Assembly: GCA_965198865.1 (NCBI GenBank)
Contig: CBDAQA010000028.1
Location: 62,001 to 126,000 of the forward strand
Direction: 5' to 3'
Length of the DNA: 64,000 bases
From: CBDAQA01 sp965198865
GTDB lineage: Bacteria > Planctomycetota > Phycisphaerae > Tepidisphaerales > Tepidisphaeraceae
Below are positions 26,443 to 35,603 of the stretch, piece by piece. Within the stretch, counting starts at the first letter, position 1; each line of letters starts with the position of its first letter. Under the pieces are notes generated by a model. It made no database searches. It saw only the letters and a list, made by a program, of their open reading frames with translations, and had not been told where the DNA came from. A program made the translations under genes and the position numbers.

Positions 26443-27684
26443 CTAGCCGGCGTCGTCCGCTCCGTTGCTGGTCGTGAACCGCTGGCGGTACTCGCGTGGG
26501 GTCATCTGTAGCTCGCGGGCGAAGACCTTGCACAGCTGGGTGGCCGTGCCCAGGCCGCAGCGCTGGGCGATGAGGCTCGTCTTGAGGCCGGACTCGCGGA
26601 GCAACTGCTTGGCCAGGTCGAGCCGGCGATGGGTGATCTCCTCGGAGAGGGTCCGGCCGACCTGGGCGAGGAACAGGTCCTGTAGCCGGCGGCGGGAGGT
26701 CGAGCTCTGCCTGGAGGCGTCGGACGCCTTGATGGGCTCGCGGAAGCGGGCGTGGATGAACGCCAGCGCGGCGGCCACGTCCTCGTTGGCGACGGCGATC
26801 ACGTCGGTCGAGCGCCGGCCGACGACGCCGCGTGGCGCGATGACGATCGGGCGGGTGGGGGGCGGCTTGCCGTCCAGGATGTCGTCCAGCAGCTCGGCCG
26901 CCCGGACGCCGAGCCCGTGGAGGTTGTTGTCGACGGAGGTCACCGGGATCGGGGCGACGGTCACGACGAGCGGGTCGTTGTCCACGCCGACCACCGCCAC
27001 GTCGTCGGGGATCCGCAGGCCGATCTGCTGGCAGAAGTGGATCACGTCCACGGCGGCCAGGTCCCCCTCGGTGAACAGGCCCAGCGGCTTGGGCAACGCG
27101 AGCAGTTGCCGCTGGAACCCCTGCCACGACACGGGAACCTCACCGCGGGCGACGTGCGGCACGCCGCCGACGACCAGGCGGTGGAACCGCCGCCCGGCCG
27201 CGGTCACGGTGTCGGCGAACCCGCGGCAGCGGGCGGAGCTGGTCAGCGAGCCCGGGTGGAACTGCACCATCGTCAGGTCGGTCAGCCCCCGGCCCAACAG
27301 GTGCGAGGCGGCCAGCGCGCCCGCCCGTTCGTTGTCCAGCTGGACCGAGGGAATTCCAAATTCTTCCCCCCACGGGGACATGTTGACCATCGGGATCCCG
27401 GTCGCCCGAAGCTTCGGGCCGAACAACTCCGGCGACCCGATCAGCGTCAGCGCCCCATCGGCACGGAGGTCCACCGGCAACTGCCGCATCTGGATTGGCC
27501 TGCTGTCGAGAATCCACCCCGACCGGCGGGCGTAGTCGACCACGCCTTGGTGGACCGAGATGATGTAGTAGTCCATCGCCAGCAGGACCCGGCGGGTCGG
27601 GCGAGGCCCGACGCCCCGCGGCGGCGCGGCGGCGACCTTGCGGTGCCGAGGGGTTGTCTGCCCTGCTCCCATCTCGCCTCGCAT
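26443..27684 (-). CDS. XylR-type (LacI-like/AraC) regulator of module A
   Basis: About 413 residues. Sensor domain starts at RRVLLAMDYYIISVHQGVVDYAR, with PMVNMSPWGEEFGIPSVQLDN, GLFTEGDLAAVDVIHFCQQ and VAVVGVDNDPLVV; the C-terminal AraC domain has SSTSRRRLQDLFLAQ and LGTATQLCKVFARELQMTPREYRQRF. It is nearly colinear with the regulator at 41065-42309 (shared MAMDYYI/LAMDYYI, FTEGDL, GVDND, AELLDDIL). It likely senses a sugar and regulates the divergent pseudopilin, PEP-CTERM and NAGLU genes. Possible starts are 27672, 27684 and 27729; a GAGG stretch precedes 27672. Confidence 0.88.
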   Translation of the reverse strand: MRGEMGAGQTTPRHRKVAAAPPRGVGPRPTRRVLLAMDYYIISVHQGVVDYARRSGWILDSRPIQMRQLPVDLRADGALTLIGSPELFGPKLRATGIPMVNMSPWGEEFGIPSVQLDNERAGALAASHLLGRGLTDLTMVQFHPGSLTSSARCRGFADTVTAAGRRFHRLVVGGVPHVARGEVPVSWQGFQRQLLALPKPLGLFTEGDLAAVDVIHFCQQIGLRIPDDVAVVGVDNDPLVVTVAPIPVTSVDNNLHGLGVRAAELLDDILDGKPPPTRPIVIAPRGVVGRRSTDVIAVANEDVAAALAFIHARFREPIKASDASRQSSTSRRRLQDLFLAQVGRTLSEEITHRRLDLAKQLLRESGLKTSLIAQRCGLGTATQLCKVFARELQMTPREYRQRFTTSNGADDAG

Positions 27685-27728
27685 GTTAACCAAAGGGGCT
27701 TCCCCAAACGACAACTTAATTGCCTGCA

Positions 27729-27758
27729 TTGGAAAACGATCCCCGTTACTTTTACGTT
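27729..27758 (+). promoter_or_regulatory. Candidate sigma-70-like promoter of module A
   Basis: TTGGAA at 27729-27734 and TACGTT at 27753-27758, spacer 18 bp, lie in the only AT-richer stretch between the divergent regulator and the pseudopilin gene. Start of transcription would be about 65 bp before the ATG at 27831. This is a visual match only. Confidence 0.35.
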
Positions 27759-27830
27759 ATATTTCGCGTCGCGGGTGGGGACGGGTGCACCTCGATCGAC
27801 AATGGAGTGGTTCAAACGGCTGGTGGCTTT

Positions 27831-28694
27831 ATGACCAGTAGGGATACCAAGGCGTGGACGGCGGGGTTCACGCTCGTCGAGTTGCTGGTCGTCATCGGCA
27901 TCGTCGGCGTGCTGATCGGCATCCTGCTGCCGGCCCTGAGCAAGGCCCGCCGCAACGCCAAGCGCGTTCAGGACCTGAGCAACATCCACCAGGTCGGCCT
28001 CGGCTGCCTGATGTACGCCAACGACTTCAAGGGGTACTGGCCCATCGGCTGCACGTCGGGGCCGACCGGCACGGCCGACCAGCACGACTGGATCTACTCC
28101 TACACGTTCGACTACTTCCTGTCGGTCCTGGTCAACCGACAGACCGCCGCCGACTGGTTCAGCACCACCGCCCCCTACCCCAACGGCAAGCCACTGGAAC
28201 TCAACGTCCAGCGGTCGCTGATGTGCACGTCGATGTGGGACAGCGAGACGCTGATGCCCGCGTTCGTCGGCGAGCTGGGCTATCGGTACGCCTCGACGCC
28301 GATGACCTACTTCGGCTTCATCTACTGGGGCCGCCGCGGGACGAACGGTTACTCCTACATCAACGACCAGAGCGGCGTCACGGTCTCGCCCCTGCAACGG
28401 TACGTGTTTCCGGTCCGGCAGGGATTGACGTCCACGTCGCGCGTGCTCCTCTCCTGCTTCGCCTGCTCCAGCCCCGCCAACGCCACGGACCTGCCCCACT
28501 GTTACGGCAACGACCAGTTCTACAAGGGGGGACCCACGGGCAGCGCCGGCGACGGGCGGTCCGACGTCACGTCGCGCATGGCCGGGATGAACTTCGCCTA
28601 CGTCGATGGCAGCGCCCGGTGGGTGGACCGGCGCGGGCTCTGGTCCGCGGGCGACGGGAACGACTGGTTCTACTACGAGAACACCGGGCCCTGA
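27831..28694 (+). CDS. Type II pseudopilin-like protein with prepilin N-terminal methylation motif (DUF1559-related)
   Basis: 287 residues. The prepilin peptidase site is G-FTLVELLVVIGIVGVLIGI at residues ~12-32, followed by SKARRNAKRVQDLSNI. The C-terminal MNFAYVDGSARWVD resembles the H-X9-DG end of the large planctomycete DUF1559 family, here without the His. These are exported, processed and probably assembled at the cell surface. The ATG at 27831 places the cleavage site close to the N-terminus as required. It opens module A and is a close relative of 45467-46306 in module B. Confidence 0.88.
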   Translation: MTSRDTKAWTAGFTLVELLVVIGIVGVLIGILLPALSKARRNAKRVQDLSNIHQVGLGCLMYANDFKGYWPIGCTSGPTGTADQHDWIYSYTFDYFLSVLVNRQTAADWFSTTAPYPNGKPLELNVQRSLMCTSMWDSETLMPAFVGELGYRYASTPMTYFGFIYWGRRGTNGYSYINDQSGVTVSPLQRYVFPVRQGLTSTSRVLLSCFACSSPANATDLPHCYGNDQFYKGGPTGSAGDGRSDVTSRMAGMNFAYVDGSARWVDRRGLWSAGDGNDWFYYENTGP

Positions 28695-28760
28695 CCCGGG
28701 CAAAGCGGTGGGCGACGTGTAGCGGGGTGAGTTGTGGCCGTTCAAATGGAGAGAGAGCCG

Positions 28761-30764
28761 ATGAAGACGACACACGTGCGACGCAAGGGGTACGCCACCC
28801 GCCTGTTGGCGACTGCCGCTATCGCGGCCGTGCCGGCCGACGCGCTCCTGTCCGCCCGGGCGGCCCGGGGCGCGGCGCTGGCGTGGGACCCGGGCCTGAC
28901 GCCCGCCACGCCCAGCGGCGGGACGGGAACGTGGGTGACGAACGGCACCCCGTTCAACTGGTCCAACGGGTCGACCGACGTCGCCTGGACCGACACGACC
29001 GGCACCGACACTGCCGTGTTCGGCACGACCGGCGGCACGGTCACCCTGTCCGGCACCGACGTGGCCAACGCAGTCGTGTTCAACGCCTCGGGTTACACGT
29101 TGACCGGCGGCGTGCTGTCGCTGGCGCAGGCGACGGGCTCGCCGACGCCCAGCATCACGTCCAACGCCAACGCCGCGATCGCGTCGACCCTCACCGGCAC
29201 GGCCGGCGTGATCTTCGCCGGCGCCGGCACGATCACCTTGTCCGGCACCAACTCCGGGTTGACCAGCACGGCCCTGGCCCCGATCAATATCTCGTCCGGC
29301 AAGGTGGTGATGGGCAGCTATGGTGCCGTCGGGTCGGCCAGTACCGACTCGGCCTTCATCAACGTCTCGTCCGGGGCCGCGTTCGACATCCACGGTTACG
29401 GCGTGACCAACAACGAGGGGTTCCTCAACACCATCTCCATCGCCGGGAGTGGCCCCGACGGTAACGGCGCGCTGCTGAACTCGACCGGCGGCGGAAGTTA
29501 TAACTTCTTCTACGCCAACGCGGCCCAGAACTTCAACTTGTCACTGACCGGCGACGCGCTGGTCAACTTCGCCTTGCCTTTCACCCAGATCGCGCCGGGC
29601 TACGGCGTGGCATCCGTGGCGCTCAACAACCACACGCTGACCGTGACCGGGACGGGCGGGTACGACCTGGTGGACGCGACCGTCGGCAACGGCAACCTGA
29701 ACGTGAGCAGCGGAACCCTGTCGCTGATCGAGCCCGGCGGCGGGAACCCCGGCACGCGCATCCAGGGGACCGGCACCGTGACGATCGGGAACGGGAGCGG
29801 AAGCGGTGCGCTCGCCCTGGATCCCAAGCAGGTTGCCGGGCTGATCACCCGCCCGATGACGGTCAACGGCGGGACGATCACGACGGTCATCTCGGTCTAC
29901 ACCGCGCAGAGCTACACCGAGCCGTCCGGCACCAGCCAGATCGACTCGGCGATCACCCTGAACGCCGCCACGGCGGCCAACACGTTCACCACCTCCGGCA
30001 CCAACGGCCTCACGCTGATCGGCGCCATCGGCGGGCCCGGCGGCATGACCAAAACGGGCGCGGGAACGTTGACCTTGTCGGGCTCCAACTCGTACCTCGG
30101 GGCCACCACGATCAACGGTGGCATCGTGCTCGCCAACACCGCCGGCGCCGGCAACAGCTCCACCGGCACCGGCACGGTCACCGTCAACGCGGGCGGCGTG
30201 CTGGCCGGCAGCGGGCGGGCCGGGCCGGTCGTCGTCAGCGGCGGCACGATCACCGCCGGCACGAGCAACCTCTCCACCGGCACCGTCGGCACGCTGACCA
30301 CCGCCAGCCAGAACTGGAGCAGCGGCACGTTCGTCGCCAAGGTGAACGGCACCGCGGGTCACGACCTGCTGCTGATCTCGGGGCTGACCGCGTCGGCCAG
30401 CTTCGGCGTCAACCTGCTGAACACCAGCAGCGGGACGACGCCGTTCACGGCCAGCAACGCCGCTCAGACCAACGCCCCGGTGCCCGGCAGCTTCATCGTC
30501 CTGGCCATGGACACCGAGTCGTCCGCCGCCGTCCCCAACCCCTTCACCGCCATGCTGGCCAACCTCACGTACAACGTGCCGGCCTACGCGCCCACGGACA
30601 CGATCCATCTGGCGACGTACGTCGACGTCGGCACGCCCAACACGTTCGACCTGGTCGCCGAGGACGTCGCCGCCGCCCCCGAGCCGACCAGCCTGGCCCT
30701 GGTCGCCCTGGCCGCGGCACCGTTGGCGCTCCGCCGCCGTCGCCGCGGGCTGGCCCAGAACTGA
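28761..30764 (+). CDS. PEP-CTERM surface protein with autotransporter-associated beta-strand repeats (module A)
   Basis: 667 residues. It begins MKTTHVRRKGYATRLLATAAI, an extended signal; GAGAG sits upstream as a ribosome site. The middle is Gly/Thr/Ser/Asn-rich beta-helical sequence with the autotransporter-associated repeat (MTKTGAGTLTLSGSNSYLGA, TTINGGIVLANTAG). The C-terminal sorting signal is APEPTSLALVALAAAPLAL followed by RRRRR, a classic PEP-CTERM tripartite tail. It probably forms a long surface or extracellular-matrix fibre, processed by an exosortase encoded elsewhere. It follows the pseudopilin by 66 bp and precedes NAGLU by 47 bp. Confidence 0.85.
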   Translation: MKTTHVRRKGYATRLLATAAIAAVPADALLSARAARGAALAWDPGLTPATPSGGTGTWVTNGTPFNWSNGSTDVAWTDTTGTDTAVFGTTGGTVTLSGTDVANAVVFNASGYTLTGGVLSLAQATGSPTPSITSNANAAIASTLTGTAGVIFAGAGTITLSGTNSGLTSTALAPINISSGKVVMGSYGAVGSASTDSAFINVSSGAAFDIHGYGVTNNEGFLNTISIAGSGPDGNGALLNSTGGGSYNFFYANAAQNFNLSLTGDALVNFALPFTQIAPGYGVASVALNNHTLTVTGTGGYDLVDATVGNGNLNVSSGTLSLIEPGGGNPGTRIQGTGTVTIGNGSGSGALALDPKQVAGLITRPMTVNGGTITTVISVYTAQSYTEPSGTSQIDSAITLNAATAANTFTTSGTNGLTLIGAIGGPGGMTKTGAGTLTLSGSNSYLGATTINGGIVLANTAGAGNSSTGTGTVTVNAGGVLAGSGRAGPVVVSGGTITAGTSNLSTGTVGTLTTASQNWSSGTFVAKVNGTAGHDLLLISGLTASASFGVNLLNTSSGTTPFTASNAAQTNAPVPGSFIVLAMDTESSAAVPNPFTAMLANLTYNVPAYAPTDTIHLATYVDVGTPNTFDLVAEDVAAAPEPTSLALVALAAAPLALRRRRRGLAQN

Positions 30765-30811
30765 TCGTCTGCCCCTCGCCGCTACAGCACTGTTCCCGGA
30801 GTTTGGTGACG

Positions 30812-33325
30812 ATGCGCCTGTTCCGACCCGCCGCTTGCTGTGTTGCCTTGTTCCTCTCGGTCACCTTCACGCGGAGAGCATGGGCCGGCCCGGTCGAGGC
30901 GGCGCGGGCGGTCCTTGATCGCACCGTACCGGGCGCGGGCCACGTCACCCTTGGCGTGATCCCGGCCCACGACGGCTGCGACGCCTACGACTACGCCGCC
31001 GCCGACGGCACGCTCACGGTGCGCGGCAGCAGCGGCGTCGCGATCTGCCGCGGGTTCTACGACTACCTGCGCGGGAGCGGCCTCGGCATGGTCGGCTGGT
31101 CCGGCACGCGCGCCGTCGTTCCCAGCCGCTGGCCCGACGCCCCGCCCACGGCCGTCGTCACGCCCTACCGCCACCGCTTCTACCTCAACGTCGTCACCTA
31201 CGGCTACACCATGCCCTACTGGACCTGGGACCGGTGGGAGCGCGAGCTCGACTGGATGGCGCTGCACGGCGTCAACCTGCCGCTGGCCATGGTCGGCACC
31301 GAGGCGATCGGCCAACGCGTCTGGCAGAAGCTGGGCCTTAGCCAGGCCGAAATCGACCCGTTCTACACCGGCCCCGCCCACCTGCCGTGGCAGCGGATGG
31401 GCAACCTCGCCGGCCTCGACGGGCCGCTGCCGCAGAGCTGGCACGACGACCAGGTGGCCCTGCAGCACAAGATCCTGAGCCGCATGAGGGAGCTCGGCAT
31501 CGAGCCGATCGCCCCCGCGTTCGCGGGGTTCGTGCCGCCGGCGCTCAAGGCGCACTTCCCCGACGCCGCCCTGCACGAGCTGGGCTGGGCCGGCTTCCCG
31601 CCGACGAAGTTCCTCGCGCCCGACGACCCGCTGTTCGGCCGGATCGGCACGATGTACGTGCAGGAGTGGGAGCGCGAGTTCGGCAGGGCGCGCTACTTCC
31701 TGTCCGACTCGTTCAACGAGATGCAGCTGCCCAAGACCGACCGCCCCGTGACCGACCTGCTGGCCGGGTACGGCGACGCGATCTACCGCTCGATCCAGGC
31801 TGGCGACCCCGACGCCGTGTGGGTGCTGCAGGGGTGGATGTTCGGCTACCAGCGCGACATCTGGACGCCCGACACCGTGCGGGCGCTGCTCAGCCGCGTG
31901 CCCGACGACCGCATGCTGATCCTGGACGAGGCGTGCGACTACAACGGCGAGTACTGGCACAACGGCATGAACTGGCGGCTGTTCCACGGCTTCGAACGCA
32001 AGCCGTGGGTCTACGGCGTCATCCCCAACATGGGCGGCAAGACCGGCATGACCGGCGTGCTCGACTTCTACGCCGGCGACAGCAGCCGGGCGCTTGCCGC
32101 ACCGGACCGCGGCAACCTGGCCGGCATCGGCTTCGCCCCCGAGGGGACCGAGAACAACGAGGTGATCTACGAGCTGATGTCCGACATGGCCTGGCGAACG
32201 TCGCCGGTCGACCTCGACGCCTGGATCGCCAGCTACTGCCGCAACCGCTACGGCGGCTGCCCCGCGCCGATGGTGCGCGCCTGGCAGGCGTTCCGCCGGA
32301 CCGTCTACGGCACCTTCACCGACCACCCCCGCTTCGGCTGGCAGACCGCGATGTTCGGCCCCGGCAGCATCAACCACGACCCGCGCTTCCTCGCCGGCGT
32401 CCGCGACTTCCTCGCCTGCGCAAAGGAGCTCGGCACCGCCCCGCTCTACCGCGCCGACGCCGTCGAGCTGTCCGCCATGGCCCTGGGCCTCAAGGCCGAC
32501 GAGTGGTTCGGCATCGCCCGCGAGGCCCAGGAGACCGGCGGCCCCGCAGCCGTGCGCGACCGTGCCATGGCTCGCGCCCTCGCCCTGCTCGACGACGCCG
32601 ACCGCCTGCTGGAATCCCACCCCACCGACCGCCTGCAACGCTGGCTCGACTACGCCAATGGTCACGGCACCGATGCGGGTGAGCGAGCCGCGTACGAGTC
32701 GGATGCCCGCCGGATCGTCACCGTCTGGGGCCCGCCGATCAACGACTACTCCGCCCGCCTGTGGTCCGGCCTGATCCGCGACTTCTACGCCCCGCGCATG
32801 CGCCGGGCGTTCGACGGCATGACCTCCGGCCACGCCTTCCAGCGTGCCCCCTGGGAAGAACAATGGGTCAACAGCCACGGCGTCACCCCGCGCGCCCCTT
32901 TCCCCGACCCCATCGCCACCGCCGATCAGCTGGTCGCCACCGCCTGTGCCGAGCCAATGCCCGCCCTGCCCGCCCCCGACTCCATCGGCCGCTGGACGCC
33001 GGCCGAGATGTCGACCGAGCTGAAGACGATCGAGTGGCCGCTCACCGCCGACCAGCTGCGCACCCTCACCGGCGTCCGCTTCCACTATACCGGCGGCGCC
33101 CACCGCCTCGACGTCGCCTGGGTCGCGGTCATCGCCGACGGCCAAGAGGTCGCCCGCGACGCCCACCCCGGCTACGCCGGCCTGCCCGACCACGCCAACA
33201 CGTACGCGTTGAGGGTCCCCGCGACCGCCCGCGGCAACAACGGCTGCCTGATCCGCGCGCAAGTGCGAAGCGACGGCGGCACCGACTCGCGTGGGATTGT
33301 GCAGCTGCTCCAGGCGGCGCGGTAG
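30812..33325 (+). CDS. NAGLU-type alpha-N-acetylglucosaminidase (GH89), module A
   Basis: 837 residues. Signal peptide MRLFRPAACCVALFLSVTFTRRAWA; other starts (TTG 30803, GTG 30806) lie within nine bases. The fold follows human NAGLU: small N-terminal domain, (beta/alpha)8 barrel (TWDRWERELDWMALHGVNLPLA), helical C-terminus. Catalytic pair by family alignment: E303 in DSFNEMQLP and E450 in PEGTENNEVIYE. An extra C-terminal beta domain (residues ~725-837) is absent from the paralogue at 38754-40949. It removes terminal alpha-GlcNAc from glycans such as heparan-like chains or mucin-type sugars. It acts outside the cytoplasm. Confidence 0.92.
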   Translation: MRLFRPAACCVALFLSVTFTRRAWAGPVEAARAVLDRTVPGAGHVTLGVIPAHDGCDAYDYAAADGTLTVRGSSGVAICRGFYDYLRGSGLGMVGWSGTRAVVPSRWPDAPPTAVVTPYRHRFYLNVVTYGYTMPYWTWDRWERELDWMALHGVNLPLAMVGTEAIGQRVWQKLGLSQAEIDPFYTGPAHLPWQRMGNLAGLDGPLPQSWHDDQVALQHKILSRMRELGIEPIAPAFAGFVPPALKAHFPDAALHELGWAGFPPTKFLAPDDPLFGRIGTMYVQEWEREFGRARYFLSDSFNEMQLPKTDRPVTDLLAGYGDAIYRSIQAGDPDAVWVLQGWMFGYQRDIWTPDTVRALLSRVPDDRMLILDEACDYNGEYWHNGMNWRLFHGFERKPWVYGVIPNMGGKTGMTGVLDFYAGDSSRALAAPDRGNLAGIGFAPEGTENNEVIYELMSDMAWRTSPVDLDAWIASYCRNRYGGCPAPMVRAWQAFRRTVYGTFTDHPRFGWQTAMFGPGSINHDPRFLAGVRDFLACAKELGTAPLYRADAVELSAMALGLKADEWFGIAREAQETGGPAAVRDRAMARALALLDDADRLLESHPTDRLQRWLDYANGHGTDAGERAAYESDARRIVTVWGPPINDYSARLWSGLIRDFYAPRMRRAFDGMTSGHAFQRAPWEEQWVNSHGVTPRAPFPDPIATADQLVATACAEPMPALPAPDSIGRWTPAEMSTELKTIEWPLTADQLRTLTGVRFHYTGGAHRLDVAWVAVIADGQEVARDAHPGYAGLPDHANTYALRVPATARGNNGCLIRAQVRSDGGTDSRGIVQLLQAAR

Positions 33326-33388
33326 TGCTCTTCGGCACACGCGCCGATGACCCGTGCCGGCCACTATGCCCCCGACGACTGAGAATCA

Positions 33389-34312
33389 CTACGGTAACAA
33401 AGGCAAGCCCAGTTCTCGTAGAAACTCGTTGTGCTTGGCCGTCGCCGTGCGAATGTCCTTCTCGATCTCCACCAGCCGGGCGTGCGTCGCCGCCAGGTCG
33501 ATTTCGGCCTCCTGCTCGGCCGTGCTGACGTAGCGCGAGATGTTCAGGTTGTAGCCGTTGTCGGCGATCTCCCCCATCGCCACCCGCCGGGCGTACCGCT
33601 CCACGACGTTCGGCCGATGCTGGTACGTGTCCACGATCCGCGCGATGTGGTCGTCGGTCAGCTGGTTCTGCCGCTTGCCCTTCACGAACCCCTCGGCGGC
33701 GTTGATGAACAGCACGTCGTCCGGCTTCTTGCACTTCTTCAGCACCAGCACGCACACCGGGATGCCGGTCGAGTAGAACAAGTTCGCCGGCAGCCCGATC
33801 ACCGTATCGATGTGCCCATCGTCCAGCAGTTTCCGGCGGATGCGCTCCTCCGCCCCGCCGCGGAACAGCACGTGGTGCGGCAGGACGATCGCCATCACGC
33901 CGTCGTCCTTCAGGTAGTGCAGCCCGTGCAGCAGGAACGCGAAGTCGGCCGCGCTCTTTGGGGCCACGCCGTGGCCCTTGAACCGCATGTCCTCCGCCGC
34001 CGCCTCGCCCGAGTCCCAGCGGTAACTGAACGGCGGATTGGCGATGATCGCGTCGAACTGCGGCTTCTTCGCCGGGTTCGTCTCCCGCAGCCAGTCCCAC
34101 GCGTTGGTCAGCGTGTCGCCGTGGTAGATCTCGAACTCCGAGTCCTTCACCCCGTGCAGCAGCATGTTCATCCGCGCCAGGCTGTAGGTCGCCCGTTCGC
34201 CCAGCTCGCAGAATGTCTTGCGACCTGGCAAAGCTTTGCCCCAACTAGAGTTTCGGATACCCTCGCACCTCGGAAAGTCGACGGAGTGAGGACGTGCCTT
34301 GTCAAATTGCAA
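33389..34312 (-). pseudogene. hsdM: HsdM C-terminal fragment (type I restriction-modification methylase)
   Basis: The portion from about 34212 leftward is the second half of a type I N6-adenine methylase: TYSLARMNMLLHGV, DAIIANPPFSYRWDSG with catalytic NPPF, GVMAIVLPHHVLFRGG, HIDTVIGLPANLFYSTGIPV and a natural end LRELGLPLLP. The N-terminal helical domain and the AdoMet-binding motif are missing. The first ~34 codons (MQFDKARPHSVDFPRCEG) come from inserted DNA of lower GC and overlap the cytosine methyltransferase start. It is therefore a truncated, presumably inactive remnant. Its partner fragment is the HsdR N-terminus at 37685-38539. Confidence 0.85.
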
Positions 34313-35594
34313 GCTGAAATTTGTCGATTTCTTTTCGGGTCTGGGCGGCTTCCACGTGGGTCTGGCGCGCTTGGGTCACCAATGCGTGATGGCATGCGAA
34401 CTCCAATCCGATCTCCGTGAACTGTACTCACGCAATTTCGGCCTGCAGCCCTGGCCGGATATCCGCACCCTAGACCCTGATGCGGTGCCAGGACACGACC
34501 TCCTCTGCGCCGGGTTTCCGTGCCAACCCTTCTCGAAGGCCGGCGAGCAACTCGGACTGGCGTGCGAGCGGGACGGGGACCTCTTCGCTAGCCTGCTCCG
34601 GGTCATTCGAAGTCGACGGCCACCGCTACTGATGCTCGAGAACGTCGCCAACCTTGCGAAGCACGACAGTGGCGCGACCTACCGCAATATGGCGAAGCAG
34701 CTCCGAAGTCTGGGGTACAAGACCGACCAGCACGTTCTATCTCCACACGAATTTGGCATACCTCAGGTGAGAGATCGCCTCTTCATAGTCGGTGCGTTGG
34801 ATGGTCTAGGCGCGTTCTCTTGGCCGCGTCCCACAAGTGTCCGACCCCATATCACGATGGTGCTCGACAAGAACCCTTCTGGTGCCAAGAAAATCCCAGA
34901 TCACTATACGGCATGCCTCGAGGTTTGGCAGGAGTTCCTCGACCTCTTCCCGCGAAATGAGGAGCTTCCATCCTTCCCAATCTGGTCGATGGAGTTTGGC
35001 GCAGATTACCCATTCGAAAAGGTCACGCCGGCACGCTCTCGCGATCTCGGGAGGTACCGAGGGTCCCACGGTCAGTCACTAAAAGCACTTCCGTCCGAAA
35101 GGCAGTTGGAGGGCGTGCCGTCGTACGCTCGGTCGTGCGACTTCCCAACTTGGAAACGAGTGTTCATCCGCCAGAATCGCTCCCTTTACGATCGCCATCG
35201 ACAGTGGATGGACAAGTGGATACCTGAAATCAAGCGATTCCCATCGAGTTTACAAAAGCTCGAATGGAACTGCAAAGGGGAGCGTCGTTCCCTCGCCGCA
35301 CATATCATTCAGTTTCGGGCATCTGGAGTGCGCGTTAAGCGCGCCGACGCCGCTCCGGCATTGATTGCGATGACAACCACTCAAGTTCCGATCATTGCCG
35401 CCGAGGGACGTTATATGACGGTACGGGAGTGCGCCCGCCTTCAAGGTCTCGGAGAATTGCAGTATCTACCTCAGTCGGAAACACGTGCGTATCGCGCACT
35501 TGGAAACGCCGTCAACGCGGATATGGTCGAATTGATAGCAAAGGGTTTGTTAACCTCCATCGGAGAGTCTTTTTCTGTGGTTTCGGCGAATTGA
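34299..35594 (+). CDS. DNA (cytosine-5) methyltransferase
   Basis: 431 residues from TTG 34299, with GGAG/GAGGA 8-15 bases upstream; no other start fits, since motif I begins at residue 8. Motifs are complete: I FVDFFSGLGGFHVGL, IV GFPCQPFSKAG with nucleophile C75, VI LENV (E114), VIII QVRDRLFIVG (Q156-R160), X ALGNAVNADMVELI. The segment ~165-350 holds the target recognition domain, long and unlike common ones. It is lower in GC than its surroundings and converges with the endonuclease-like gene (10 bp between stops). It would modify host DNA at an unknown site. Confidence 0.92.
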   Translation: MSNCKLKFVDFFSGLGGFHVGLARLGHQCVMACELQSDLRELYSRNFGLQPWPDIRTLDPDAVPGHDLLCAGFPCQPFSKAGEQLGLACERDGDLFASLLRVIRSRRPPLLMLENVANLAKHDSGATYRNMAKQLRSLGYKTDQHVLSPHEFGIPQVRDRLFIVGALDGLGAFSWPRPTSVRPHITMVLDKNPSGAKKIPDHYTACLEVWQEFLDLFPRNEELPSFPIWSMEFGADYPFEKVTPARSRDLGRYRGSHGQSLKALPSERQLEGVPSYARSCDFPTWKRVFIRQNRSLYDRHRQWMDKWIPEIKRFPSSLQKLEWNCKGERRSLAAHIIQFRASGVRVKRADAAPALIAMTTTQVPIIAAEGRYMTVRECARLQGLGELQYLPQSETRAYRALGNAVNADMVELIAKGLLTSIGESFSVVSAN

Positions 35595-35603
35595 CAAGCC
35601 TTT